NCBI GenBank assembly: GCA_001970855.1
Contig: LSSN01004452.1
Location: 1 to 28,188 of the forward strand
From: Smittium culicis
Lineage: Eukaryota > Kickxellomycota > Harpellomycetes > Harpellales > Legeriomycetaceae
Reading direction: 5' to 3'
Length of the DNA: 28,188 nt
Shown: positions 18,656 to 28,188 of the stretch, piece by piece
Position numbering within the stretch: the first letter of the stretch is position 1
Layout: each line of letters begins with the position of its first letter
Position numbers and translations under genes: made by a program
Notes under the pieces: generated by a model
What the model was told of the DNA's origin: nothing
The model's input: the letters and a program-made list of their open reading frames with translations, nothing else
Databases searched by the model: none

Positions 18656-21168
18656 TTATTCGAGCAAAGGGCGTAGAATAGATATCGGCCTAGAATAATT
18701 TCTAATAAAATCTTGCGACAACAGCTCTTCTACCGTAGCACGACTATCAACATCGACACATAGACACTCAGCTAAAAAGCCCTTCAAATCAGTGCTTAAT
18801 GTTTCAGGGTTTTTCAAGGCTGGTGTACCATGAGTTGCAATGAGATACAAAGCTTTTAATGGCTCTTCATCAAGATATGGGGGTTCAGATTCTATCATCT
18901 CAATAACCATAATACCTAGTGACCAGACGTCAACTTTGGACCCGTATGGTTTTTGTTTAACAACTTCAGGCGCCATCCAATAGGGAGTGCCAACCATTGT
19001 AGCGCGTTTGCTGCGCTGCTCAGATAATTTTGCACAAAAGCCAAAGTCGGTAATTTTTACTTGACAATCCTCACCTAATAGAACATTATCTGATTTTATA
19101 TCACGATGAATAATGTTTTGTTTATGTAGGTGGTGTAGACCATTGCACACTTCAAGCGAAATTGTAGCTATTTGATTTTCGTTCATAGAATTATTATCAA
19201 TAATATCTGTTAAAGCGCCTCCATTCATGTATTCCATTACTACCCACAAGTCAGAGTTGCCGATTAGAAAAGATTCTATGTAATTTACTATGTTTGGGTG
19301 TTGGGACTCCTTCATAACTAAAATTTCATTAACCAATAACTCTTTTCGGGGTTGAGTTTTCAAATCCATTTGCTTGATAGCAACAATCTTCTTAGTTACC
19401 AAAGATCTGGCCATGAATACGCTACCAGAAGCTCTATTTTTTATATATATGAATAATTGGTTAAATTTAATTAAAAATCAATAATATTAAAAATATTACC
19501 CTTGTCCAATTTTTTTAATCTTATTGTACAATAGTTTTGGATCATTTTTGGACACGATTTCGCCTAAATAAAAAAAAACTTATTAGAAAATAAAAACAAG
19601 GGGGGAGGGAGTTGCCTGTAATGCTGGAGTAAAGTAGCGGAGAAAAAAAATTCTTATAAAGGAACAAAGGATTTTTGATAAACACTTACGTAATTTGGTC
19701 ATAATCTGAGATTCATTTAGGGTAGATAAGCGGATAGTTTCTTGTTTTGGCTTTACAGAGATGTTTTCCATTTTAGAGGTGAGAGCAGCAAGTGCTTTTG
19801 ATTTTCCGGTACCACTATCAGAAATTGCGTCATTTGGTTGAGAGTAAATTGGCTTATTAGGCTCAGGTTTGGTGTGATTAGAGTTTGAATATTGTACATT
19901 TTTTTGAGTAGCAGAAGAAGGTTTGTATTGATTTTGGTTATGATTGATGGGAATTTTGGGGGTTGGTTTAGGGCTTGCTTGAACGGTCATGCCCTGAGGC
20001 TGAGATTTGAAATAGTACTGTTTTGAGTTAGGTTCATGGTTTTGGGACTGTTGCATGTGGCTTTGATTTGATAGATGAACTTGTTTTAAGTTTTTCTTGT
20101 ACATTTCAGATTCATATTGCTTAGGGGGGTAGTTATCTCTTTGGGATCTGTTCTGTTCCTCAGCTTTTTGACGATACTGTTGGTTTTGGAGTTGTTTGAG
20201 CTTATAAAGTTGTTCTTCTTGTTGCTGCTTTTTTCTTTGTTCGTATTCTTCAGCCTCAGCTTGGGCTCTAGAAACAGCCTCAGGTTTATTGGAAAGGAAC
20301 ATAAGCTCGCTGACATTTGGTCTGTTTAAAATAGGGGGAGGAGAAGGCTTGTTGTTTGAGTAATTAGGGGAGGCTATATTAGAGCCGTAAGTGTAATGGT
20401 CATTCTGATGATCTGGGCGAGACTGTGAGTTGTTTGAATAATTGAATTTAGAGTTTGAATTAGATTCAGGTGGTGACTGCATCATCTGCATTCTATTCGT
20501 GTCATCAGCAGAATTCTTTGTGTAGAATTCTAGTACGTCTAAGACAGCTTGAGGATTTTGTACGTAATCTTGCTGTGTGATATTTGAAGTCTGAAGTAAT
20601 TTTGACCATTGATCTGGTAGACCCTAGATTATTAATAGATAAAAAAAAGAAAAGATTATTTAATGAAAAAAGTGAAAGGTATGGGGGGAATAAACGTACA
20701 GTAAACATTCCACTATTTTGATCAAAATCAACATGAACTTGATGTAAAAAGCCAGTAGGTGAGGATACGTCAGATAACAGGGGGCAGTTCTAATAATAAG
20801 GTAGGACAATTAAGTGGAAGTAGAGGAGTTAAAAAGGGAGTGTATTTGAGATATAAAATCAAAGAAGTAGGAGATAGAGGGGGTGAGCTGGTTACTTCAT
20901 AAATGGAATCAAGCCAGGAGTAGAGATCGTCATCACTTCTGCATTGAATAAAAAAATCGCGTTCTTTGGTATTGATCTCGATGCAGTAAGTTTTCAATTC
21001 AGTTCGGCTTATTCTTGTGACATCTTTTAGGAAAATGATAAGAAAGACCTGATGAGCAGACTCGCTTTTATGGAAGGTAAGTGTTTCTCTTCTTAAAACG
21101 GCCCAGCGCTTTGACCAAAGCCAGGATTCTTTGAGGGTCAAATGGCCACGCTTAATTATTGAAGACAT
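18656..21168 (-). CDS. Cla4-like PAK family serine/threonine kinase (PH-CRIB-kinase), five exons
   Basis: Exons 21168-20896, 20789-20700, 20623-19690, 19563-19500 and 19433-18656, with introns of 106, 76, 126 and 66 nt, give 712 residues. A PH domain fills residues 1-95 ([31 protein letters not shown]). The CRIB motif [16 protein letters not shown] is at 99-114, for binding activated Cdc42/Rac, and leads into [10 protein letters not shown] and [12 protein letters not shown]. Residues about 165-430 are Gln/Asn/Ser/Pro-rich with a charged, probably coiled-coil stretch. The kinase domain has [12 protein letters not shown], catalytic Lys474, HRDIKSDN (Asp565), DFG (583-585) and [12 protein letters not shown], so it should be active. 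The short exon 4 supplies [21 protein letters not shown]. This domain order is the fungal Cla4/Skm1 type, which acts at the plasma membrane in polarity, septation and mitotic exit. The PH domain begins almost at the first residue, earlier than in yeast Cla4. Confidence 0.93.
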
Positions 21169-21741
21169 GGGAAGGTTAAAGAGTAGATGTGATTTATAAA
21201 GTTAAAAAAAAAGGGAGCGGCCCTTGGGAACTTGGCAGCCAAAGAGGGTATAAATATTGATGATATAGGGGGAGTTGTGAGAGTATTAAAAGGGATGAAT
21301 AAGTCGTATCAGAGTAATGAGTAAGAGGGAAAAGGGAGACAAATACTTTTCTGAATAGTCAAAAACGGGTTAGATTTAAGAGATTTTGTGTTCAGATAAA
21401 CAAGCTTTAAAGGGCTGATTCTGCACAATTATAATACTTGTGGACTCTACGCAGACGCTCTTCGACTATATTTTTTTTTGTTTATTTGCTAATGCTTCCT
21501 TTTTTTACTTATCCACTTCCGCTACACTGATTGACTCCCGCCTTACTCTCTAATTTTACGACATTTTTGATGGTAACTATAATTGGCTCGTCTCATTTTA
21601 TCCTACACCAATGATATATAATAACAAATCTGCTCACTTTGACTATAGACAGCTATTGGCCGAGTTTCTAATAACACATTGGTCTATTATTACGATAGCA
21701 AATAATTTATCAGTTTTCTCTAAGCTCGGGCTCTTATTGTT
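21169..21741. other. Upstream region of the kinase gene
   Basis: It is less A/T-extreme than other spacers, with purine-rich sequence close to the kinase ATG and C/T-rich sequence further out. It probably holds the kinase promoter and leader, and possibly a divergent promoter for the candidate plus-strand gene at 21742. No specific motif can be named. Confidence 0.4.
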
Positions 21742-22264
21742 ATGGAAAGAGCCAATGATGGCCAACTCCCAATTTCTGCTGTGAGTATACCCGTGAATTT
21801 TTCTAGAATTAGGTTTTTCCTTATCTATTTCAGAATACGATTGGGTTATTTGGCCATTCTCGCTTTTGCTTTTTAGAGGCCCTAATTGTCTTACTCTGAG
21901 CTACTAAACTTTCCATAATCGGACTCTTGGACTGTTTCTTTGCTATGCCCTATTTAGCCCCCATGTCGCAAACAATCAATCAGAGTTTTAGCCTTCACAA
22001 ATGAGGTACCGACTAATAGACTGAAATACTCGGCTGACAAATCGTCTCGCTATCAAAGTCTAAATCAGGTATGTACTACAATAAAACTAACTATCATAAT
22101 TGGATATCCCGATCTAATTTATCGTTTACTAAATTCTATTCGCGTAATCCACTTACATTCTTGATCATAAACGATTATTCGCCCATCAAAAACAACATTA
22201 TGTAACGGCGTGCAATACTCAGTGTTTAGCATTTGATTACAATGAATGTAAAATCAATGGCTAA
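21742..22264 (+). other. Candidate small spliced gene, unrecognised
   Basis: Several exon-like blocks line up. An ATG at 21742 gives MERANDGQLPISA up to 21780, then a textbook intron 21781-21833 (GTGAGT start, long pyrimidine tract, CAG end). The next block stays open to a TGA at 21897-21899 (NTIGLFGHSRFCFLEALIVLL). A separate block 21958-22068, between a TTTAG acceptor and a CAG|GTATGT donor, reads 37 codons without a stop, including TNRLKYSADKSSRYQSLNQ. A possible last exon 22223-22264 adds CLAFDYNECKING and a TAA. I could not find a good donor joining the second and third blocks, and I recognise no family. It is divergent from the kinase gene. Confidence 0.25.
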
Positions 22265-22336
22265 ACATACTTAGCTTAGATTAGCTTCTAAGATTACCAA
22301 CATTTCCTTCTCTTCTTACCTAAGCCCAATAGCCGC

Positions 22337-22529
22337 TTAACCCTTTCATGATCGGTAGATTATTTTTTATCTACAAAATATAGAAAACTGCAATCAATAT
22401 ATTTAAAATATCCCAAGAAACATAACTATTCGTTTGTTGTAGAATAACAGCAAATAATACAACTGTTTTTAAATCACTGGCGAATCATTAAATTCATTTT
22501 TTTAAATCGCATTTGACAGAAAAGGTTAT
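22337..22529 (-). mobile_element. Family 1 miniature transposon, copy 9, decayed
   Basis: 193 bp in reverse orientation. It starts TTAACCCTTTCATGATCGG with an intact TTAA (22337-22340). The far end GACAGAAAAGGTTAT has lost its TTAA. The internal block 'agcaaataatac' matches other copies. Confidence 0.75.
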
Positions 22530-22958
22530 AAAAACATAATGTATCATAAAATAAAGCATATTCCCGATATATATATAACCAATAATTTCTTTTATCTATT
22601 AATAATCACAATTTTCTCTCAAACTAATTCATAAATCACCCTTTATTAAGCAATACATATTTTAACCCACTGACTGAAAATATTAATAATTATAACTTGA
22701 TCAATTAAAAAATTATGCTTTTTATTACATACATAATTTGTAATTGATTGATAAGTGGTCAGAATCTCATGAATTGCTTCTCAACTTAGTAAAATAACTA
22801 GTTAGAATCTGGTACAATTAAATATTTTTAAAAAATGCTTTTCCTAAACCGTAAGTATAGTGCCATTAAAAAAAGCTTTTTTTGATCTTATCTCTAAATC
22901 GCTCATATTTTATTTATCATCATCGATTAAATTCTATATCTGATGTGCTTATGTATAT

Positions 22959-23147
22959 GGGACATTCTTAGGAGAAGCGAAATTATTTTTCTTTTAAATT
23001 CTATTTGCTTATGTGAATTAGATGTAGCTATTGGTTATATCATTTAATTCATTCGACATAGTTTTCTGAAAGCATTGTAAAATTAAGCTAAATGTTAATA
23101 TAGGAAAATTTTAATTGTAAAAGTTCCGCACCTCCAAATAATCTCCC
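22959..23147 (+). mobile_element. Family 2 miniature transposon, copy D
   Basis: 189 bp bounded by GGGACATTCTTAGGAGAAGC and, from the other side, GGGAGATTATTTGGAGGTGC. Both flanks are ATAT (22955-22958 and 23148-23151), consistent with a 4-bp target duplication, although ATAT is common in this sequence. Confidence 0.68.
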
Positions 23148-23349
23148 ATATATATCGTATCCTTCCCTTGACTAATGTATTTCCTCTTAGTCGCTAAATG
23201 ATATTCATCTCATCATCTTGAATAGCCAAAATCTTTTACATTTTCTGAAATTAATTAATTGAAAAGATTAATTGCCCATGCTTAAAACTATTATAATCAA
23301 AAGCCTATATCCCCTTTCAGAGGATATTCTCTTGATTTTTTACCTTTTA

Positions 23350-23550
23350 GGGAGATATATGACAATTTCTTTATAGAAAAGAAGCATGTTCTATTATAAT
23401 TTTCCTTCATTTGAAATTCTATTTAGATTTTAAATCCGATAAGTATATTTTAATAAGTGCGTTAATTATTTTAGCCAACAATTCCACCTAATATCAATAA
23501 GCAAACAATATCACAAGGAAAAAAAGTTCCTCTCGCCCTAAGAATCTCCT
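23350..23550 (+). mobile_element. Family 2 miniature transposon, probable copy E
   Basis: The right end is clear: read from the other side it is AGGAGATTCTTAGGGCGAGAGG, followed by AACTTTTT as in copies C, D and F. The left end (GGGAGATATATGAC) is weaker. The length of about 201 bp fits the short form of the family. Flanking 4-mers do not match. Confidence 0.5.
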
Positions 23551-23582
23551 GTATGCGAGTTTATTACGAGGAGAGGAACTTT
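23523..23582. repeat. Perfect 12-bp inverted repeat at the junction of two family 2 copies
   Basis: AAAGTTCCTCTC at 23523-23534 pairs with GAGAGGAACTTT at 23571-23582. Each arm is the subterminal part of a family 2 end, so the hairpin is explained by two abutting copies. Confidence 0.75.
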
Positions 23583-23745
23583 CCCCTATAAAAAATTTCC
23601 CACTCATTGCCCTTACTTTTAATTTTAAATCTTTTTAGAAAATATCATCAAATCAATTACCTGATACAACCAATAGCTTTATCTATTTGAAAAAATAAAA
23701 TAATAATTTATAAAAAAAAAATTCCGCCTCTTATAAGAATCTCCA
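23555..23745 (+). mobile_element. Family 2 miniature transposon, probable copy F
   Basis: About 191 bp. The left end is GCGAGTTTATTACGAGGAG and the right end, from the other side, is TGGAGATTCTTATAAGAGGC. It starts four bases after copy E, so the inverted ends of E and F create the local hairpin at 23523-23582. Flanking 4-mers GTAT and GTGT match at three of four positions. Confidence 0.55.
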
Positions 23746-23758
23746 GTGTATATAATCC

Positions 23759-23950
23759 ATAACCCTTTCCTGGATTAAAGACTACTTTCAATCCGCCAAA
23801 AATAGCCTACCAAATTTAACTATTTAATTATATAATCAGTAAAAGTTTTGTGTTGTTGAAATTTAGCAGCAAATTGATAAAATATCTTATAAACCATCAA
23901 CGAATTAAAAATTCTTGATTTTTAATGAGCGCCATTTGTGAAAGCGTCAA
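23759..23950 (-). mobile_element. Family 1 miniature transposon, copy 10, decayed
   Basis: 192 bp in reverse orientation, starting ATAACCCTTTCCTGG and ending GTGAAAGCGTCAA; both TTAA sites have changed. Internal 'aaaaatagcctaccaaattt' preserves the subterminal block. It begins 13 bp after family 2 copy F. Confidence 0.65.
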
Positions 23951-24741
23951 ATCATCACGCATAAAACTCGGCTTTATACAATTGGCTGAACTCTTAATAA
24001 GTTCACAAAGCTTTTATGTAAATTATTATTAATTATACTAATTATCTAACTTGCGCAATAATCTATACTTAGACGTATCTATTTTTACTGTCAAACCAAC
24101 TGCCGGAAATTAATTGCTGTTAATTTTTTTAATTAGATATAATGATCACTATTTTCAAAGTTCTATATTACTATTTACAAAAATCTAGATCACTCAGCCT
24201 CATATAATGTCCAGTAACTTTTCACAAAAAATAATACGTAATAAGGGTACTATAATTACAAAAATACTAGATTATTTTAGTAATAAAAAAATAAATGAGG
24301 CGCTGAGTTGAATTTGTAAACGTATAGACTTACTCTATCGAAATAGTATTCCCAATAATGAATATTAGCTGATAGAAAAAACGTTTACCAGCCTTATATT
24401 TTCCTAATTCTTGCTAGCTGTATATTTTTTTTATCGAGTCTGTATAAAAATTCCAGCTTTTTAGATCAATCTAGCTTTTTTTAAAATAGCAAGAAAAATA
24501 TTAGCAGCGTAAGCCTACCCCCTAGAAAGACTTTTCGACATTAAAAAATATCTTTTAGCGACCAATCCATTTGAGATTAAAACTCTAAATTATCCTCTTT
24601 AATAAATGGCACAATTTTTTTATTTAAATATAATTTTTAGTACAATTCTTTATGTAAAATTAAATCCCGATATACCCTATATTATTATTTTCAATGTATA
24701 AAATATATTAGATTATGAACCATAAAAGACTTTATTCAGCT

Positions 24742-24939
24742 TTAACCCTTACCTGCCAAACACCCTTTAAAAAAATTGTATTTATTGATTCGTTTGTGAT
24801 TCATAACCATATTTACGATTTGAATTTACTCTAAAAAAGAAAAAAAATTGAATGGACCTAGAAATTAAATAGTTTTTACTGAAAACAGATGACTATATTT
24901 AGCGGATCAAAAAAGTTCTGCCATACATAAAAGGGTTAA
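24742..24939 (+). mobile_element. Family 1 miniature transposon, copy 11
   Basis: 198 bp in forward orientation with intact TTAA at 24742-24745 and 24936-24939. The ends are TTAACCCTTACCTGCCAAAC and CATACATAAAAGGGTTAA. 'tttattgattcgtttgtga' matches the left subterminal block of copies 3, 5 and 6. Confidence 0.85.
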
Positions 24940-25730
24940 TTATCCTGGCTCAAAATTTTTATAATTTATAAAACTATTTACAAGCTGAAAGTATAGTTCA
25001 ATTTTTCTATTTGATGCATAGGTTATGAACTAATAAAGCATTTATAGTTTACAGAGTTAATGTGATAAATCATCATTATTCACGCCAATCCAACCCAAAT
25101 ACAATATAAAAAGCCTTCAATTTATTCAGTAAATAAAATTACATAAAATCTAAATGGAATTTCTATTGAACAAATACTATAAATAATTATTAAATTATCA
25201 TTTCAATATGATTAAACCTCAAAATATCGTTCTATATGCTCAGAATCTCACGTTTAATTATTTCATTTCTGAAACTATTATTACCTAAAAAAAATTAAAT
25301 TTTTTTTATTCGATAATAGCTGTGCGAGCGAGTTTATACACTACATAAATTTAAAGTATAAATTCTATCCACTATAAATAATCTAACTACTAAAATTAAC
25401 TGATTTTACTATAGAAGGGAAAGTACCGTTATTAAATAAGTAGAATTCCTTGAAATTGATTTGACATATTAGCGATGCTTAATCTTATTCCAGGCCGTAG
25501 ACTAAAGATAGAAATATTCCAAAATGTACTTTCCTTTTAAGCAAGTCAAAATTAGTCTTCTTTTTTTCTTCTCAATTTTTCTTCAGCATTATTTTTTTAA
25601 AATTAATCGAACTATTTAGGGCAAATATTACCTTGAATTATACTTGAGAGACATTACATGATAATTTACTCTAGATTTAAAATCAATTCACTTCAGTTTT
25701 TTGAATGATTACTTGTGAATCAATGGTAGG
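24940..25730. other. AT-rich intergenic stretch, nothing recognised
   Basis: No coding potential and no repeat ends are seen. Confidence 0.5.
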
Positions 25731-26014
25731 CATCAAAAGTGGAATATTTTGAAGAAAATCCGTGTGAAACTAGATTATTATATGATATTATTGCGATAGA
25801 GGCTAGGGTGGCTCCAATTTATCTATCCATTGGTATCGAAGTCTCGGGTTTTTGCTGTGTTTATTCGGATATCGAGAGGATGTATCTCGAAATACTGTTT
25901 ACAAAAACTGGCTTTTTTCTATTCCTTATAAAGTGTATTAGTTTATTCACTGTTTATTTGATGTTATTTTCAAGAAATTTTGGGCCGAGATTGAACGCAG
26001 CATTTTCATTGTAG
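25731..26014 (+). other. Open stretch of 94 codons, doubtful coding
   Basis: It is open from after a TAG at 25728-25730 to the stop at 26012-26014, with no ATG at its start. The translation has a mixed composition (EYFEENPCETRLLYDIIAIE) followed by a hydrophobic segment, and base composition is less A/T than upstream. A run of this length is expected about once by chance in a window this AT-rich, so I leave it unassigned. It could be an internal exon or a decayed gene. Confidence 0.25.
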
Positions 26015-26240
26015 ACTTTTTAAGTAATCAGCTGATATTATATTGGAACTATCTGAAAGCTGATAATGCAATTAATTTCAAATTGACGTCAACCCCATTT
26101 TTCTTTTGATGCCAATATAATTAGATTTATGTTAAGACTAGAAGTTAAAATTGGTTTTTTTATTTAATATGAATATGAATTATATAAAAGAGGGAAACTA
26201 GTGATTAATGTGAAGCTAAGGAGTAGATAATCAAAAGATT

Positions 26241-26280
26241 AAACGACTTGCTTTTCCATGGGATGGGAAAGTGGTCGTTT
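26241..26280. repeat. Imperfect 40-nt inverted repeat
   Basis: AAACGAC at 26241-26247 pairs with GTCGTTT at 26274-26280. Inside, TTTTCC pairs with GGGAAA allowing a G-T pair. It has a GC-richer stem than the surroundings. It is not tied to a clear gene end. Confidence 0.5.
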
Positions 26281-26313
26281 AAGTATCTTTATGAGATATA
26301 TTAGTTTTCTTTA

Positions 26314-26480
26314 GTGTACTTGTAAAACGTTTTTTGTTTATTGTTTATTTTCAGGATTTGTTAGGTCATTGTTGGGTACAATGATCGTTGTAACGCCTGG
26401 GGTTGTTATACACAATGAGGCTGTAAGAATGGATTCTTACAATTTAGCTATACATGATTTGTACGGTTTTGGCAATCTAT
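26314..26480 (+). other. Short coding-like block after a good splice acceptor
   Basis: A T-rich tract ends in TTTTCAG at about 26354, and the following sequence reads GFVRSLLGTMIVVTPGVV and then HNEAVRMDSYNLAIHDLYGF, to a TGA at 26478-26480. The composition looks like protein, but the open stretch is only about 55 codons and no upstream exon joins it in frame. It may be a last exon or the remains of one. Confidence 0.2.
26422..26441. repeat. Perfect 8-bp hairpin with 4-nt loop
   Basis: TGTAAGAA and TTCTTACA flank TGGA. It is compact and perfect, but lies inside the coding-like block, so it may be incidental. Confidence 0.6.
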
Positions 26481-27467
26481 GATCCTATGTATGCCACTGT
26501 CCCTAAAGAATACTGTTACTCCAAAAAAAAAAAAACAATACATTTTGACACTCAGTTTCTTGAAAGCAACCTTTTATTTAGGACCCTAATTCTTAAACAA
26601 TTCTAACATCGGGGTTATTTCAATTTTTAGTTTAAAGAAATACCTGCTATAATTTTCAGAATATTTATTATTAAAATAAAAAACATTGAATTTCTAGTTA
26701 TATATAAAGTTTTTTTGGCTAAACTCATCAGGGATGGTTTATAGATTTTTATCTATCCTAATTTTAGCTTTACTACTATATAGTTTTTTTTACAGATAAT
26801 TTATTATTCGAGGTGCGTAAGTCGGGGTGTTTTTTTTGTTCCTTATCAGCCAGTCTAAAAAATGCTTCTGGATATAATTGTACCTGGATCGACGTCAAAA
26901 ACTTACTTTGAAATATATATTTGGTGCATAATTATCGAGACTTTGAGTTTTGAGAAAAGAACGCTTGTTTTTCAAGATATCAATAACCAGTTTACAATTT
27001 TCTGAAAGAGGTAATTTTCTGCTTCAAGCAGCACAATTTGAGGGACATAGAGTATAAAAAGAATCGAAGAAAATACTGCACTTTCATATTGGAGTTAACA
27101 TTATTGCTATCAGCGCTTTCCTTCAGAAATTTGAACCAGTTGGGATATCAGTATTCAGAGTGAGCAGGAATACAAGTTTTTTGAAATTGGACCATCTGTA
27201 AACCATAAAATTCTGTTCCAGTGCATTTTTTTTCTGAAAATAATATTATTATTGGTCAATTTTTTTGATCTAGTTTGAATCAAACAGGTAAATATACTTC
27301 ATTTCATAAATTGAATTCTTGGTCTTAGAGTGACTCCTGAGATAGAGAAAAAACGGTTTTGGCTGCCAGCATGCTTGTTAAAAGCTCAAAATTCAGTGAA
27401 ACTAGTTCATAGTGTATATGGAGGCTTATTTTGAACTTTAGATAGTGTACCTGAATTTTTTCTAAAA
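26481..27467. other. Stretch with decayed coding look on the minus strand
   Basis: Directly downstream (minus strand) of the open stretch at 27468-28031. Between 27147 and 26995 the minus strand is open for 51 codons, and a further 35 codons of the same frame lie just upstream across one TGA (27148-27150). This suggests the remains of more exons or of a broken gene, but no family is recognised. An A12 run lies at 26525-26536. Confidence 0.3.
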
Positions 27468-28031
27468 TTACAAACAGAACTGGGGCTGTAGCGCTACCAA
27501 AATTCTTTGCATAAGAAAAAATTTTCTGCTTTCTGAATAGAATACTGCCATTCTTTTATACACATACTTCAGGTTCAATACAAAATGTAACATATGTATC
27601 TGGTTTGCACAGAAGTGCATATTTCCTATCAGAAGGCTAAATATTCTGGAATAGTAGCGTTTCTCCAGCACAATCCTCCAATCTGAATAACTGGACTCCG
27701 TAATTATCTCCAGGCCTAAATTTTGGACAAAAATTAGTGCTCTTTCAACCAAGACAGTTGAATCATATAGAAGTTCTGAATATGGATATCCGGCTTCTTC
27801 AGAGTTTTGGCCGACGTACATGAATTCGATATGAACAGAATTTTTATTTTGAGCTCCAAAAGTTGCCAAAAAAGTGACTGTAGATAGTAGAGCTAGAAAT
27901 ATCGATTTTTTCTTCCTAATTAATATCAAAAGGTATCTCAATATCGCCTTTCCATTCTTAAACGCTTTCTTGAATATCCGCTTAGATTCCAGATCTAGTT
28001 CAAAAGAGTATTGAGCGTCTTTACCTTGTAT
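27468..28031 (-). CDS. Unrecognised protein with an N-terminal membrane segment, exon or partial gene
   Basis: The minus strand is open for 187 codons from just after a TAA at 28032-28034 to the stop at 27468. In DNA where stop codons are this frequent, such a run is very unlikely by chance. There is no in-frame ATG near its start, so this is probably an internal or last exon whose first exon lies upstream, at or beyond the window edge, or a broken gene. The N-terminal part is basic (SKRIFKKAFKNGKAILRY), then a hydrophobic segment at about 43-59 (SIFLALLSTVTFLATFGA) resembles a signal anchor. The remainder (for example ESSYSDWRIVLEKRYYSRIF) is mixed and fits a lumenal or extracellular domain. 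I do not recognise the family and assign no function. Confidence 0.5.
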   Translation of the reverse strand: MQGKDAQYSFELDLESKRIFKKAFKNGKAILRYLLILIRKKKSIFLALLSTVTFLATFGAQNKNSVHIEFMYVGQNSEEAGYPYSELLYDSTVLVERALIFVQNLGLEIITESSYSDWRIVLEKRYYSRIFSLLIGNMHFCANQIHMLHFVLNLKYVYKRMAVFYSESRKFFLMQRILVALQPQFCL

Positions 28032-28188
28032 TTATTACAATTCCAAAAATTATAACTGACTGGAATCGCTTTATTTATATCTTCGATTTGAGTTTGAATC
28101 CAAGATCTGAGCGTTTTTAATAGGATAAATAAGTGTTTTTTCTACAGGATTATTTGGCATTTACTCATATCAGTAGTTATTCAAGATA

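Noticed and set aside
20117..20329. 70-codon plus-strand Leu/Phe-rich frame
   Set aside because: Antisense to the Gln-rich linker of the kinase, which produces Leu-rich reading in reverse.
1..28188. tRNA, rRNA and other structured RNA genes
   Set aside because: I looked for T-arm-like and promoter-box patterns and for rRNA-like GC-rich blocks and saw none. A covariance-model search would be needed to exclude small RNAs.

Overview
The window is eukaryotic, strongly AT-rich nuclear DNA, most likely from an early-diverging fungus. Genes are split by short GT-AG introns (about 46 to 185 nt), there are no bacterial-style operons, and one gene is a Cla4-type PAK kinase with the fungal order PH, CRIB, kinase. 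A gut-fungus lineage such as Harpellales would fit the base composition and gene style, but that is an inference and not shown by the sequence.

Layout. 1-508: 3' end of a GC-richer non-LTR retrotransposon, ending in a poly(A) tail. 1312-2809 (-): a WDR82/Swd2-like WD40 protein. 4061-5166 (-), 9528-10787 (+) and 14543-15806 (-): three paralogous VTT-domain (TVP38/TMEM64/SNARE-associated Golgi) membrane proteins with identical intron positions. 11031-12679 (+): a thioredoxin-PITH protein (TXNL1-like) in eleven exons, some tiny. 12999-14011 (-): a low-complexity secreted or surface protein with a signal peptide and a hydrophobic C-terminus. 18656-21168 (-): the Cla4-like kinase in five exons. 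21.7-22.3 kb (+) holds a weakly supported spliced gene. 27468-28031 (-) is a long open stretch for an unrecognised membrane or secreted protein. I joined the exons by hand, guided by reading frame, splice consensus and family conservation.

The gene-poor stretches are occupied by miniature transposons. Family 1 has eleven copies of 192-199 bp with TTAA flanks and CCCTTTCCCG-like inverted ends, which are the features of piggyBac-type non-autonomous elements. Family 2 has about six copies of 187-246 bp with GGGAGATTCT-like inverted ends and apparent 4-bp target duplications. A family 1 element sits inside a family 2 element, so the first moved after the second. No transposase for either is visible here.

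The recognised genes do not form one pathway. They cover chromatin or transcription (WDR82), lipid and membrane traffic (VTT proteins), redox or proteasome-linked work (TXNL1-like), polarity signalling (Cla4-like) and the cell surface. The notable local theme is the threefold VTT family spread over 12 kb among unrelated genes and transposon debris.
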